Of a stretch of 64,000 nucleotides of DNA, positions 63,528 through 64,000 are shown one piece after another (position 1 is the stretch's first letter; each line of letters opens with the position of its first letter). The notes under the pieces were generated by a model, which saw only the letters and a program-made list of their open reading frames with translations, did not search any database and was not told where the DNA came from. The translations under genes were made by a program, and so were the position numbers. The stretch is from Cycas panzhihuaensis (Eukaryota > Cycadophyta), in the NCBI GenBank assembly GCA_023213395.1, contig CM041465.1, positions 69,013,741-69,077,740 of the forward strand, in the 5' to 3' direction.

Positions 63528-64000
63528 ATTAGGTTTCTTACCTGTCTAGGCTTCTTCAAGAGTGATTTGCTCCAATGCTTTTGTTGGACTCTGATTTATC
63601 AAATAGCAGGTGGTACTAATTGTTTCTGCCTAGTAGATTTTTGAAATGTTTTCTCAAAAACCATACTACGATCCATTTCCATGATGGTTCTGTTCTTCCT
63701 TTTAGCAACCCCGTTAGACTAAAGGGTATTGGGAGTTGTGAACTGTTTATGTATTCCATTTATTTTACAATAGTTCAGAAAATCTTTTGAAATGTATTTT
63801 CCACCACAATCTGACTTGATGCATTTTATTTGAGCTCTGTACTCTAACTCTACTTCTGTTTTGAATTCTTTGAAGATTTCAAAGACTTCTGATTTATTAT
63901 GTAGGAAGTACACCCATACCTTTCGAGTGAAATCATCAATGAAGGTTAAAAAATACCTATATCCATTGATTGAAAGTAGAGTAAGAGGTCCACACAAATC
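63528..64000 (-). pseudogene. Copia-L integrase core, partial
   Basis: 63719-63997 reads [31 protein letters not shown] and [16 protein letters not shown] (normally SDNGGEY). The following GVAKRKNRTIMEM has Lys for the catalytic Glu. Stops lie at about 63717 and 63640. The N-terminal zinc region is beyond the window. Confidence 0.8.

Larger units (their letters stand above)
61264..64000 (-). mobile_element. Copia-L, 3' part of a copia element running off the window
   Basis: Minus-strand 3' LTR, polypurine tract, RNase H, RT, linker and integrase in copia order, continuing past 64000. The polypurine tract and RT resemble Copia-A. The 5' half is not in the window. Confidence 0.85.

Overview
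The window is nuclear DNA from a large-genome plant. A seed plant is likely, and a gymnosperm would fit, but the sequence does not fix the species. The evidence is that almost everything recognisable belongs to plant-type LTR retrotransposons. Ty1/copia elements carry tRNA-iMet primer sites of the TGGTATCA(A/G)AGC type. Ty3/gypsy elements of the non-chromodomain (Athila/Tat-like) branch are also present. I found no host gene, rRNA, tRNA, CRISPR array or bacterial feature. Labels below (Copia-Z, Copia-A, Gypsy-B and so on) are mine.

Layout. 1-2392 is the 3' end of a plus-strand copia (Copia-Z). 2611-25191 is a three-level nest. Copia-A (minus) is split by Gypsy-B (plus, 6207-24028, target duplication aggat). 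The 3' LTR of Gypsy-B is in turn split by Copia-C (minus, 16106-23867). 25192-26900 is relic DNA with an isolated primer site (H) and a damaged LTR (G). 27189-43760 is Copia-E (minus, duplication gttcc), inserted into relic Copia-G and itself interrupted exactly at its gag start by Gypsy-D (minus, 30790-41289, duplication accat). 44061-47588 is old, mostly unreadable DNA with a copia RNase H relic and an LTR-like block. 47589-61078 is Copia-F (minus, duplication atttt). It is interrupted by a 365-bp solo LTR (49710-50074, duplication cataa) and by its relative Copia-J (51280-56660). 61264-64000 is the 3' part of another minus-strand copia (Copia-L).

How the genes work together. Each copia reads LTR, primer site, gag, protease, integrase, RT, RNase H, polypurine tract, LTR. 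Nearly every frame is broken, and several catalytic residues are replaced (YVDN in A, FLDG in B, DLG in the A and E proteases, Glu-to-Lys in the B and J integrases). None of these copies looks autonomous. The best preserved is Gypsy-D.

Most unusual content. Gypsy-B and Gypsy-D share a non-standard gene order. Gag carries four CCHC zinc knuckles. A second capsid-like domain lies between protease and RT, preceded by a poly-C tract. Downstream of integrase there is a spacer of inverted repeats and then an extra sense-strand ORF with a coiled-coil tail. Both copies show the same layout although their LTRs have largely diverged, so it belongs to the family and is not an accident of one copy. Copia-C is also notable: its two LTRs differ at about one position in 365, yet its gag-pol is full of frame breaks.
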